Origin: Pirellulales bacterium
Lineage (GTDB): Bacteria; Planctomycetota; Planctomycetia; Pirellulales; UBA7805
Direction: 5' to 3'
NCBI GenBank assembly: GCA_030751095.1
Contig: JASMGX010000008.1
Span: forward strand, 1 to 38,952
Length of the DNA stretch: 38,952 nucleotides
Position 1 is the first letter of the stretch, and each line of letters starts with the position of its first letter. The notes beneath the pieces are model-generated. The model worked only from the letters and a program-made list of their open reading frames with translations, made no database searches and was not told where the DNA came from. Position numbers and translations under genes: made by a program. This document shows, piece by piece, positions 1 to 9,837 of this stretch.

Positions 1-267
1 CAGCCGTTTTTTCGAACAGTCTGTCTCTCACCAAGACACTGACAGCTGCCCACAGAGCGCCCACTGCCCGATACGCGATGCTATCACGATCTGCAAAAGC
101 CTATTTTGATTGAGTTTAGAGACTCAAGCGGGGTGTTTTTTGTGTGCCGTCATTCGGGCGCGTGTCCACACCCTGGTTTTCCGCAGAGAAAAGTATTCTG
201 CGAATCTCACCGCGGGCAATCATTCGCTAGCTGAGGGAAAGACTACCAGAAATTTGGCGATGCGATT

Positions 268-1281
268 TTAGAATCCCCGCGTTGCCCGCACATCCTCAAA
301 GTCACGAAGGTGGTAACCGATTCTGACAAAATCGAGTATCTGACAGAGCGAACGCAAGGCGACCCCCAAGCCGTCTGGACCGCTGAAACCTCCAAATTGC
401 CCACCACCCTTCAGGTGTGGTTCGAGATCCACGAACACACCGGGAATTCCCCGCCGCTTGAGCCGCTTGGTCAGTTTCGGTAACCGTTCGCGAAAATCCT
501 CCAGAATCATCTCGTGACCACTCTGTCCCATTTTGGCCGGCACAAAATGTCGCAGCGCCTCCTCATCAACATGCTCTATCCTCGTCCTCTTGCCCGGATG
601 CCGATAATCCTTGATATGTAGCCAGCCAATGGCATGCTTCATGGCTTGATACTGATTAAAAACCTCAAAAGTATCAAAACCCTGCGTCACCAGATTGCCA
701 CCATCGAAAATCAGAACCAAAGCAGGATGATTCACTTGACGATGAATCTCCGCTAATAACTCGCCCGTCTGGCCTACTAGATTGGCCTCTACCTCAAGTC
801 CAAAAGTCAAATCGCTACGATGACACATTTCCGCAATCTGCCCCAACTGATCGACCGTTTGTGTTAGGTGTTCGGTTGGATCGCTATCCTTGGGATGATA
901 GAAGGAAAATCCGCGAATCAATTTCGTTTCAAAGGCGTGTGCCAAATCGCATGCCTTGCGGACATCTTTGGCTAAATATTTTTGGAACGGCACATACGGA
1001 TTCTTAGTGCCATCCTCAATATCTTTCAGTTTCACCTTACCAATGGGTGATCCAATCGACGAGACATTCATCCCATATTCATCCTCAAGGTGACGAATTT
1101 TGGTGACTTCTGTCTTTGTCAGTTTCATCACGTTTTTGATGCCATTACCAACATCCATAAAACGGATACTGTAAAATTGAAGTCCAACAGCCGCAAAGGC
1201 TGCAAACTGCTCTACTGCCGTTTTGTGGTTCGCCGCTTCGTCGGCAAATCCACTTAAGATCACTTCAGCATCTTCAACCAT
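268..1281 (-). CDS. Sugar phosphate isomerase/epimerase-like TIM-barrel protein (xylose isomerase-like)
   Basis: 337 aa ORF; motifs such as 'TFGLEVEANLVGQTGELLAEIHRQVNHPALVLIFDGGN' and 'GWLHIKDYRH' fit the AP endonuclease 2/xylose isomerase-like family. Confidence 0.75.
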   Translation of the reverse strand: MVEDAEVILSGFADEAANHKTAVEQFAAFAAVGLQFYSIRFMDVGNGIKNVMKLTKTEVTKIRHLEDEYGMNVSSIGSPIGKVKLKDIEDGTKNPYVPFQKYLAKDVRKACDLAHAFETKLIRGFSFYHPKDSDPTEHLTQTVDQLGQIAEMCHRSDLTFGLEVEANLVGQTGELLAEIHRQVNHPALVLIFDGGNLVTQGFDTFEVFNQYQAMKHAIGWLHIKDYRHPGKRTRIEHVDEEALRHFVPAKMGQSGHEMILEDFRERLPKLTKRLKRRGIPGVFVDLEPHLKGGGQFGGFSGPDGLGVALRSLCQILDFVRIGYHLRDFEDVRATRGF

Positions 1282-1284
1282 AGA

Positions 1285-1671
1285 TCAATCTGTCTCCTGG
1301 AGATATTCAACCGTTACTTTGGTTGTGATGCCCCCCCGGGCAGTAAAGGCTGCCTCGCATTTTAATCTGCGAGGTTTGATAGAACCTACCAGATCGTCCA
1401 CGATCCGATTGGTGGCATGCTCGTAAAAAATCCCCTCGCTGCGGAATTGCTGGAGATACATCTTCAGACTCTTGAGTTCCACACAGAACCTATCGGGGAT
1501 GTAGGTAAACGTCAGGACGCCAAAATCGGGCTGTCCGGTTTTGGGACAGAGTGAAGTAAATTCTGGACAGACAATCTGAATGGAATAGTCCCGTTCAGAA
1601 AATTGATTGTCAAATACTTCCAAAACCTCTGTAAACGACTCGGCCATCGATAGAAACTCCCTCACGGACAA
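1285..1671 (-). CDS. queF: NADPH-dependent 7-cyano-7-deazaguanine reductase (QueF, unimodular)
   Basis: 128 aa; '[15 protein letters not shown]' catalytic Cys motif, '[32 protein letters not shown]'. Confidence 0.93.
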   Translation of the reverse strand: MSVREFLSMAESFTEVLEVFDNQFSERDYSIQIVCPEFTSLCPKTGQPDFGVLTFTYIPDRFCVELKSLKMYLQQFRSEGIFYEHATNRIVDDLVGSIKPRRLKCEAAFTARGGITTKVTVEYLQETD

Positions 1672-1827
1672 AAGCCTATTGTCGCATTATGCAGACGCGG
1701 ACAAAAGAGCCCCGCGATACAAACCTTTGCTGGCAACACAGCATGGCTTGGGGTACTACGGGGATTTGATAAAAAGAACGTAATCGAACACGGGATGTCC
1801 GTCGACCTATTTCGACAGCCGGACACG

Positions 1828-2172
1828 CTAGGGAGCCTCGACCATCTGACCCACTTCCCCAACGGCGACTTCCAGGGACTGGCGGGCCATCTGAAAATTA
1901 GTGTGCGTGGAAATCTCAGGCTGTAACTGACGGAACTGAGCAACTGCTGCGAGCAAGCGAGGATACTTCTTGGTCGCTTGCTTGAGGTAGCTTGCTGCAT
2001 CGCGGGCTTTTAGAGCAGACCCCAGTGCCAGCATGTAGTCGTAGAGAACGCGCTGCACCTCGAGTAAGGCCTCCTCCTCTTCTGCTTCTTCGGAATGTTT
2101 AATAAAGGTCCGTACGACCCAAACATGGGAAAGCAAATCATCGATGCGATCCATTTTTTCTTCCGGCGTCAT
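1828..2172 (-). CDS. Conserved hypothetical protein, small helical
   Basis: 114 aa ORF, charged and helix-rich; ATG directly follows a tandem-repeat tract. Confidence 0.6.
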   Translation of the reverse strand: MTPEEKMDRIDDLLSHVWVVRTFIKHSEEAEEEEALLEVQRVLYDYMLALGSALKARDAASYLKQATKKYPRLLAAVAQFRQLQPEISTHTNFQMARQSLEVAVGEVGQMVEAP

Positions 2173-2174
2173 GG

Positions 2175-2238
2175 CCCACCACTCTACAAGCCCACCACTC
2201 TACAAGCCCACCACTCCACAAGCCCACCACTCCACCAG
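2175..2238. repeat. Tandem repeat, 4 x 16 bp (CCCACCACTCYACAAG)
   Basis: Units 2175-2190 and 2191-2206 CCCACCACTCTACAAG, 2207-2222 CCCACCACTCCACAAG, 2223-2238 CCCACCACTCCACCAG. Confidence 0.95.
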
Positions 2239-2288
2239 ATGGCCAAAACGATGGAATGGTTGGTTCCACAGGCCAGTTTTGAATTGTC

Positions 2289-3338
2289 TTACATCTCGCT
2301 TGGTGTTTTAGAACCCGGTTGTGCTCGATCTTGCGCCGCAACAGGTTCATCAATTTTTCCCAAATGTCCTTTGGGAGCAAAAACCATGACTAGCACCGCG
2401 CCGGCAATCACGAGGATCAAGCCGGACCAAAAGAACGGGCTTATCGAACCGATATAATCCTGTCGCAACATCGTCGCCCCTGTATTGACTACCGGTGCGC
2501 CACCAAAGACCAGAGGCATGGCATAAATGGGTTTTCCCCCCCAATTAAAAGCCATGATAATGCCGAGGGAACCAAAAACGCCTGCCGCTCCGGCTGCCAG
2601 AGACCAAAAGGTACCGGACAGCGTAAAACTCGCCCAGCCACCATCGGTTCCCGCACTGAGAAGTACTGTCGGTACGGCAACGGAATTCCCAAAATAGGCC
2701 AAGCAAACACAAAGCAGCGGCCGCAACCGGCTCCCCTCCATCTTCATCTGGCCCCGATGCAAAAAGGGACCATAAGCGCCCCAACAAGCTACCGTCACCA
2801 CGATCGCACCAATAACCCAGAGCAAAGAAAGCGGTGGAGGATCCACTGTATGATTCGGCGGAGGTTTGCAAACCAGAACCGTAACGGCACCAAGGATCAC
2901 CATCATCAGACCGGCGATAAATACCGGACCTATTTTTTTTGTCAGCTTGTTCATCCCTGCCGTGATCAGCGAATTGACAATCGGCGCACCACCAAAGACG
3001 ATCGGCATGACGTACACCGGGTGACCACCACTCTTGAATGCGAGAATAATACCGAGCGCACCGATCGCACCGGTTGCCCCGGCCAACAGACTCCACAAAC
3101 CCCCGCCCACGCTCCAGTGGCCACTCTCACCACGGCGGCCAAGAATCAAGGCGGGTACAGCCACGGCAATCAGGAAATAGGCGATACCGACAAAGAAAAA
3201 GGGTAAGAGCATCGCATTCACAGACTCCGTCCCATCCATATAGCGCATGTCATGCTGTCCCTTATGGATCACCGGGCCATAGAGTCCCCAACAGAGAATC
3301 GTCAGGGCAATCGAGCCGATCACATACAAAAACTTCAT
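2289..3338 (-). CDS. Multi-spanning membrane protein, DMT/sugar-permease-like, with internally duplicated halves
   Basis: 349 aa, about 10 hydrophobic segments; both halves contain 'CWG.YGP..H.GQ' and 'G.LGII.AF..GG.P.Y.MP.VFGGAP.VN'. Confidence 0.75.
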   Translation of the reverse strand: MKFLYVIGSIALTILCWGLYGPVIHKGQHDMRYMDGTESVNAMLLPFFFVGIAYFLIAVAVPALILGRRGESGHWSVGGGLWSLLAGATGAIGALGIILAFKSGGHPVYVMPIVFGGAPIVNSLITAGMNKLTKKIGPVFIAGLMMVILGAVTVLVCKPPPNHTVDPPPLSLLWVIGAIVVTVACWGAYGPFLHRGQMKMEGSRLRPLLCVCLAYFGNSVAVPTVLLSAGTDGGWASFTLSGTFWSLAAGAAGVFGSLGIIMAFNWGGKPIYAMPLVFGGAPVVNTGATMLRQDYIGSISPFFWSGLILVIAGAVLVMVFAPKGHLGKIDEPVAAQDRAQPGSKTPSEM

Positions 3339-3435
3339 GAGAATGTGCTCCTGGATTTGCGATGGTCTTCCAGTGTATCAAAGGTCCAAAAGGATGCGAC
3401 AGGGGCAACCTCCTTTAAGGGCCCACTGGCACCTC

Positions 3436-6400
3436 TTATTCCCCACGAAGTGTGGCAATAACAGGTAGCCGCAGTGCAGCACGCACCACATAAACTCCTA
3501 CCAACAGGCCCACCAACACCACGAGCCCCAAGATCGCACAAAGCATCGCCCAGGGAATTGTGGCGCCGCCCATCGCAAATTGCGGCACTAGGGCCAAAAG
3601 AGCAGCCGCAAATCCGATCCCCAGACCTGCGAACAACAAAACCAGATTTTCCAGGACGATCATCGCAGCCAGACGACCCCGATGGAATCCACAAGCCTGC
3701 ATGAGGGCAAGTTCAGCCCGGCGACCGGAGATGTTCCTCAGTTGCACCGCCACCAACCCCACCGTGCCTAGTATCAACCCCAAGCCGCCGAGACTCTGAA
3801 AACTGGACAGATACGTGTTTTGAACGGCAAATAATGTTTCCAACCTTGCTGCGACCGGCTCAGCATCAAATCCAAAATCGGAGAGCCGCTGCTCAAGTAG
3901 ATTGGCTACCGCCCGCGTATTTTCAGGCGCCGTCTTGATGAGAAAATATTGGTAACCCTCGGTGTCCGGGAACAAACGCAGCAGTTGTGTCTCGGCAATC
4001 AATAGATCGCCCTGAAACAGACTGTTTTTCAGCAGGCCGACCACCTCGAGCGTCACGTTCTCTCCCACGGCATTTTCAATTTCAAAGCGTTCACCGATCC
4101 CGGCATAGAGTCCAAGGCCGTAGCGGGCGGTGTTTTCATCAAGGATCACCGGCACAACGCGGTTTTCTTCCGCATCCCGGCCAAGATTTTTTTCCAGATC
4201 GCTCCAGAACGATGGATCTAGACTGCCGGCAGAAAAAGATGTGGGCATGGTAGCCGGTATCCCCAGCAGTCTGGGTTGCCGGGCCCGATAGAGATTCAGG
4301 CAACTCGCATCATCCCCGCCATGGACCCTCAGCGATGCAACGGTCGCTCCCTCGAGCAGTCGGCGACTATTGGGATCGCTCATCCCGAGTTCAAAACGCC
4401 CTCTATCCGTTGCGAGGTCGTCGTGGATCGGCAGCGTACTCTCCGCGACCAATTCCCCACCATCGGAATTCAGGTCCACCAGCCGGAAAGCACTCACGGC
4501 CATGATCAGAAAGGTTGCACTCGCCAGCAAGCCAATCGTAATCCCGCTCCTTTGAGGATGTCGCGTCATGTTGCGGAAGGCGAGTTGTAAAAGGCCCAAT
4601 CGACCGACCCCAAGCTCTCGAGCGGGTCGTCTCCGCAGGATCTCGCCAAGCACCATCAAACAGGAGAACAGATCCAATCCACCCGCAGCAAAAAAGAGTC
4701 CCGCCTGCAGATAGATTGGGCCGGTTGCCGCAAAGAAAAGCAGCACCATCGCAATCAGGGCTCCCAGTCCGGCAGACCAAAGCCGCCACGATGACCTGCT
4801 GGTGCAGGGAAGAACTTCCTCACCGCTGTCCAGCCACCAGCGAGCAGGATGTCTCCGCTGTTGCCAGATGGACCATCCGATCGCAAGCGCAGAAATGACG
4901 ATTACCGATAGATATCCGACCAACAGACTCTCAAGATTGATATGGAGGTGCAAAAACGGAGTCCTCACGGCCGCAACCCACAAGGTGCGTAAACCGGTAA
5001 CCATCAGCGCAGCGTAGGCGACACCACCGACGATGCCGATCAGTCCCCCGGCGACTACCACCACGAGAGCTTGCACAAAGAACAACCAAAAAATCCTCGC
5101 CCTCGAAAACCCAACGACCAACAGGTACCCGATTTCAGCAGACCGCTCGTCAATGCCGAGACGAAAAAGAAGCACCAGAAGCATCAGAGCAGCAGCAATG
5201 AGAAACATGCTAAAACCGAGGAACAGCAGGCCGAATGGGGTCGTCCCCTCAGCCGCCTGAAGGGCCTCTTTACGTATAGGCCGGAATTGAATCAGATCCG
5301 CATCCGCCAGTTTGGATTCGAGATCGTCTCGAAGCACCTTGGCTTCGAGACCCAACGGCCCCGACCCGCCAACTGTGCCGGGTGCTTCTTTGGCCGGCAA
5401 CACTCTCAGCGAAGTGGCTTCACCAAATCGACTCCCCCATATCTGTTTGCCACGACTGCGCGAAATAAACGCTTTGGGTGTCGCCCGATAGGTGTCCCAG
5501 TATTGCTCGTCGCGGTCACGTACCCGTGAAGCATCGAACGGAAATGGGGGATTCCAGTCATCAATCGATTCCTGATCGGTCACCCCTTTGAGTTCGGGCG
5601 TCAAATTCCGGTCGCCTGCAACCGTCTGCCCACCTTGTTGGTCCAGAAGGGGCACGATGGCTCGCAGCTTAAATGTTTCGGTCCGCTCGCGAACCTGCCC
5701 ATGCGTTGTTTCAGGCTCAAAGAACGTGAGCTGGATCTCTGCTCCTGGTACAACGCCCAAATCCTCAGCCGCCCAGTCATTGAGTACGATCTCATCGTCG
5801 GCCAGCAACAGCGGCTCTCGGTCAGCCAGGAGGAGCGGCCCGAGCGTGGGAACCGAATCGATGGCAGTCACGGTCGAATAGGGGATTTTTTTCTCGCCTG
5901 AGGTGATCCAGTTGGCCAAATAGGTGAGTGCAGGCTGCACGGCCTGCTGGTCGGACCACACCTGAGCGGCCTTCTGCGCGACCTGTTCCGGAAGCAACAT
6001 CCGCTCACTCGTCAGGTTGATGTATTCAAGATTCTCCGCAATTTTCCTCCCTCCACCGAGCGGCAGCGATTGCAGTTGCAGGCCATAATCCTCCAAAGTC
6101 GGGACCATTTCCGGATCAGAACGATCCCCGCTGGCACCGGGGGACTCATCTGCCACCAAGATCAAATTGCATCTACCCGCAACATCAAGCATCTCTGAGA
6201 TCGCATCGATCCCGATAAAAGCGTTCCGTGGCAACTGCTGGCTCGGGCTGAGAGAAAAACCGCCTAAGGCATTTTCGGAAATGATTTCCGATACTCTAAA
6301 TTGTCGCCGACGGACCGATTCGGTTTTTCGTCCCAAGGGACTCTCTGCCGGAATCACACTAAAGCGACCAATCTGCAAAACCACCCGGTCCCCGACTTGG

Positions 6401-6849
6401 ACATCGAGATAACGGGACGATGCGAGACGGCTTGTAAGGACAATTTCATCGCCTGTAGGACTTGTTTCCGGCCCCCCCTGCCCGAGCTTCCAAAAACCCC
6501 GGTTGCAACCGATGACCGTTACGCCCGCAGCAACTTGCCCATCGCGCTGATTTTTGATCGACCCACGAACGAGAATTGCAGATTCCGCCAACTTGTCCTT
6601 TTTTTGAAAACCAGCGTCTTCGCGAATTTGGTCGATCAGGCTGTCTTGAAAAAACACATCGGTAATGACAATCTCCTCGACATTACCGAGTCGCTCGAGA
6701 ACCAGTCTGCGGAGACTACCACGCATGGAGTCACCCACCAGCAGCGCACCGGTGAGCACCGTTGCGGTGGTCGCAACCGCCAACAACAGCGCAACGTTCA
6801 AGCGGCGATGGTATCGCAGGCTTACAATCGCAAGACGGAAAAAGGACAT
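3436..6849 (-). CDS. ABC transporter permease, FtsX/MacB-like
   Basis: 1137 aa; N-terminal TM and periplasmic MacB-type region, C-terminal 'LRNISGRRAELALMQACGFHRGRLAAMIVLENLVLLFAGLGIG' FtsX domain. Confidence 0.85.
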   Translation of the reverse strand: MSFFRLAIVSLRYHRRLNVALLLAVATTATVLTGALLVGDSMRGSLRRLVLERLGNVEEIVITDVFFQDSLIDQIREDAGFQKKDKLAESAILVRGSIKNQRDGQVAAGVTVIGCNRGFWKLGQGGPETSPTGDEIVLTSRLASSRYLDVQVGDRVVLQIGRFSVIPAESPLGRKTESVRRRQFRVSEIISENALGGFSLSPSQQLPRNAFIGIDAISEMLDVAGRCNLILVADESPGASGDRSDPEMVPTLEDYGLQLQSLPLGGGRKIAENLEYINLTSERMLLPEQVAQKAAQVWSDQQAVQPALTYLANWITSGEKKIPYSTVTAIDSVPTLGPLLLADREPLLLADDEIVLNDWAAEDLGVVPGAEIQLTFFEPETTHGQVRERTETFKLRAIVPLLDQQGGQTVAGDRNLTPELKGVTDQESIDDWNPPFPFDASRVRDRDEQYWDTYRATPKAFISRSRGKQIWGSRFGEATSLRVLPAKEAPGTVGGSGPLGLEAKVLRDDLESKLADADLIQFRPIRKEALQAAEGTTPFGLLFLGFSMFLIAAALMLLVLLFRLGIDERSAEIGYLLVVGFSRARIFWLFFVQALVVVVAGGLIGIVGGVAYAALMVTGLRTLWVAAVRTPFLHLHINLESLLVGYLSVIVISALAIGWSIWQQRRHPARWWLDSGEEVLPCTSRSSWRLWSAGLGALIAMVLLFFAATGPIYLQAGLFFAAGGLDLFSCLMVLGEILRRRPARELGVGRLGLLQLAFRNMTRHPQRSGITIGLLASATFLIMAVSAFRLVDLNSDGGELVAESTLPIHDDLATDRGRFELGMSDPNSRRLLEGATVASLRVHGGDDASCLNLYRARQPRLLGIPATMPTSFSAGSLDPSFWSDLEKNLGRDAEENRVVPVILDENTARYGLGLYAGIGERFEIENAVGENVTLEVVGLLKNSLFQGDLLIAETQLLRLFPDTEGYQYFLIKTAPENTRAVANLLEQRLSDFGFDAEPVAARLETLFAVQNTYLSSFQSLGGLGLILGTVGLVAVQLRNISGRRAELALMQACGFHRGRLAAMIVLENLVLLFAGLGIGFAAALLALVPQFAMGGATIPWAMLCAILGLVVLVGLLVGVYVVRAALRLPVIATLRGE

Positions 6850-7059
6850 CCGCCCCTTCCAGTGCTCGGGCCAAATGTTTTGTGAAAAATCATCTTCTGT
6901 TATAGTCGCTCTTTTGCCTCACGGCATCTGGCCAATCTGAGAAAAGAGGGTGTGCCTCCAAGGTCGCTTTAAGAAATGTTAGTTGAGAGCCCGAAATTGG
7001 CGTTCTCTTTAGGCTGTGCGATCTCGCAGGTCTCGAGAGCATCACGTACAATTTCGAGC

Positions 7060-8790
7060 ATGTACAAATGCTTCCTTCGCTTCGCCAAATGCAGTCTTTT
7101 TGTCCTTGGGCACTTCGCCCAACTCTCTGCATCGGCTGATGGGACCAGCGACCTCGGTGCCGTCGCCACTGTCCACCCGACCGCCACTCGTGCCGGGCTC
7201 AAGGCCCTCTCAGAGGGAGGCAACGCCATCGATGCGGCAGTTGCAGCAGCACTCACACTTGGAGTGGTCGATTGTCACAACTCCGGGATTGGTGGAGGCT
7301 GTTTTATCCTGCTGCACCTACCGGACGGCAAACTCATCGCAATCGATGGCCGTGAAACCGCACCGGAGCATGCGAGCGACGATCGCTATTTCCGTGACGG
7401 CAAACTGCAACCGGAACGAAGTCGTATCGGCCCACTTGCGGTCGGCACCCCCGGCGCTCTTGCCGCCTATGCCTATGCCGTAGAAAAGTTTGGTCGTATG
7501 TCACTCGGCAAACTGCTGCTCCCGGCAGCGGAGATTGCCGAGAAGGGATTTGCGATCGATCCCACCTTTGCGGTGCGGCTCGCTGCGGAGACGCGGGCAC
7601 TTGCTCGTTTTGAAGGCTCCCGCAATCTTCTATTACAGGCAGACGGCAGACCCTATCGGCAAGGAGATCTGTTGCGAATGCCCGATCTGGCCCGGACCTA
7701 TCGATCCATTGCCGGTGAGGGAACGGACTGGTTTTATCGCGGACCGTTTGCCAGACAGGTTGGAACCTGGATGCAGCAGCATGGTGGTGTTCTCTCGGCC
7801 GAAGACTTTGGCAGCTACCGCGTGCAGCGGCGGCAACCGATTATAAGCAGCTATCGGGACCGCACCATTGTCGGTTTTCCGCCGCCGAGCAGTGGTGGAG
7901 TGCATGTGGCAGAAATCCTCAATATTCTTGAACATTTTGACCTCAAAGATGCCACCGATGCGCAAGTTGTTCATTTGACGACCGAAGCGATGAAACTTGC
8001 TTTTGCCGACCGAGCTTACTGGCTCGGAGACCCTGCGTTTACAAATATTCCCCGCGGCCTGATCGACAAAAAGTATGCCCGCGAGCTAGCGCGGGGGAAA
8101 ATCGATCCTGTTCAGGCCAGCCCGGTCAAACAACACGGCTTGCCCCCCAACGCCACGGAAAACGTGTTCGGAAAGCATACCACCCACATCGCAGCAGCCG
8201 ATACGAAAGGCTATTGGGTTGCGATCACAACAACGGTCAATACGCCATTCGGGTCCAAAGTCATCGTTCCCGGGACCGGTGTGGTACTCAACAATCAAAT
8301 GGATGATTTTTCTATTGCCCCGGGCGTTCCGAATGCTTTCGGGCTCATCGGTGCCAAAGCCAACCGCCTACAAGCGGGCAAACGCCCCCTTTCGAGTATG
8401 AGCCCTACAATCATGCTCGTTGGTGAAAAACCACAACTCACCCTAGGTGCAGCGGGAGGGCCTCGCATCATCAGCCAGGTGGTGCTCACGATCATACGCA
8501 TGGTCGATCGGAGCATGCCGCTTGCGGAAGCCGTTGCCGCTCCGCGCTTCCATCATCAATGGCGACCGGACCAACTTTTTATTGAAACGACTGGCGACAA
8601 TTTTACCTTTCCCGAACCACTGATTGAGAATTTACGCAAACGCGGCCACATCGTGACGGCCATGCCGTATGCGGGTGTCACAGAGTGCGTCGGCTACTCA
8701 GTGGCTGGCAAGTTGATTGCCGTGACAGACCCTCGCCTGCCAAAGGTAGCGTCTTCTGGCAAAGAGTCTGCGGAAAGAAACAACCGCTAA
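7060..8790 (+). CDS. ggt: Gamma-glutamyltransferase (ORF opens at 6976; ATG at 7060 gives a better signal peptide)
   Basis: 'GGNAIDAAVAAALTLGVVDCHNSGIGGGCF', catalytic 'TTHIAAADTKGYWVAITTTVN', 'PLSSMSPTIML...LTLGAAGGPRI'. Confidence 0.92.
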   Translation: MYKCFLRFAKCSLFVLGHFAQLSASADGTSDLGAVATVHPTATRAGLKALSEGGNAIDAAVAAALTLGVVDCHNSGIGGGCFILLHLPDGKLIAIDGRETAPEHASDDRYFRDGKLQPERSRIGPLAVGTPGALAAYAYAVEKFGRMSLGKLLLPAAEIAEKGFAIDPTFAVRLAAETRALARFEGSRNLLLQADGRPYRQGDLLRMPDLARTYRSIAGEGTDWFYRGPFARQVGTWMQQHGGVLSAEDFGSYRVQRRQPIISSYRDRTIVGFPPPSSGGVHVAEILNILEHFDLKDATDAQVVHLTTEAMKLAFADRAYWLGDPAFTNIPRGLIDKKYARELARGKIDPVQASPVKQHGLPPNATENVFGKHTTHIAAADTKGYWVAITTTVNTPFGSKVIVPGTGVVLNNQMDDFSIAPGVPNAFGLIGAKANRLQAGKRPLSSMSPTIMLVGEKPQLTLGAAGGPRIISQVVLTIIRMVDRSMPLAEAVAAPRFHHQWRPDQLFIETTGDNFTFPEPLIENLRKRGHIVTAMPYAGVTECVGYSVAGKLIAVTDPRLPKVASSGKESAERNNR

Positions 8791-9458
8791 TCGCGCGCAC
8801 GCAGCACAAAATACAACAGCGTCATCACCGCCTGCAGCGTTGCCGCCACATAGGTAAGTGCAGCCGCATTGAGTACCTTATTGACATAGGACATTTCCGC
8901 GGCGGGAACGATTCCCAATGCGACCAACTCGTGTTTTGCTCGCGCACTGGCATCAAATTCCACCGGTAAATTTACCAGTTGGAAGAAGACAACAACGCTA
9001 AAGATCCCAATACCGAGAAACAAAAGCGGCTGCCAGGAAAACATCAGGCCAAAAATGCACATCCAGATGCCCGCACCACTGCCGATACTCGCGGCCGGAA
9101 CGATCGCATTGCGAACGACTAGGGGTTTGTAATTCCGGGCATCTTGAATGGCATGTCCCGCTTCGTGGGCGGCGATCCCAACGGCAGCGAGGGAACGGTT
9201 TTGATAGACTTGCGTGCTGAGCCGCAAAACTTTTCCACGGGGATCGTAGTGATCGCTCAACTTGCCACCGATCTGCTCAATCGAAACGTTGCCGAGCCCC
9301 GCCGAGTCGAGTACATGGCGGGCGGCCGCCGCACCACTGAGTGTGGCTGGTTGCTTAGATGCCTATCCATAGGCCGAGTGGATGCGAAACTGGGCCCAAA
9401 GGCCCAACGCCAATGGAGGTAGGATCAACATCCAATAGAGCGAGTCGAAAAAATACAT
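8787..9458 (-). pseudogene. YugP-like neutral zinc metallopeptidase, interrupted by in-frame TAG at codon 32 (9363..9365)
   Basis: Minus-strand reading from ATG at 9456-9458: MYFFDSLYWMLILPPLALGLWAQFRIHSAYG*ASKQPATLSGAAAARHVLDSAGLGNVSIEQIGGKLSDHYDPRGKVLRLS...; HEAGH zinc motif downstream; frame otherwise intact to stop at 8787. Confidence 0.85.
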
Positions 9459-9837
9459 TTGGAAGCCTTTCGCTATTTTCTTTTGTGCAGCGCCTTTCGA
9501 GACTCCGGACCACTGAGACCGACGCCCATCGGCTATGCCATCATACGTGTTTGGCGAGGGCCACGTTCCTCAAAACGGGGCCGAATTCATCCTCCAAACC
9601 GGAAAAATCCCCCGATTTGTTGGCGGGATGGACCAACGGGGCCCCATCCTGCCTGTTAAGATATTTTTACATAATCTGGAGCCGGGAAAAGGCCGAAATC
9701 GGTATAAGGCGCTCTAGAAGAGACCAGAGGAGCGGACACCACTGAGAGGATGCCATTCGTTTCCTCGCCCGATCGCCCGCACGCCTGGCAGCGTAGCCGT
9801 TATTTTGAAACCGTCACCCCCTCAGAGAGATATTCTC

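Noticed and set aside
2175-2238. CRISPR array
   Set aside because: Units are 16 bp, directly abutting with no spacers; this is a simple tandem repeat.
9363-9365. Genome-wide amber (TAG) reassignment to explain the interrupted metallopeptidase
   Set aside because: TAG is used as the apparent terminal stop of the same gene, trpB, trpA and the antiporter, so general recoding is unlikely.
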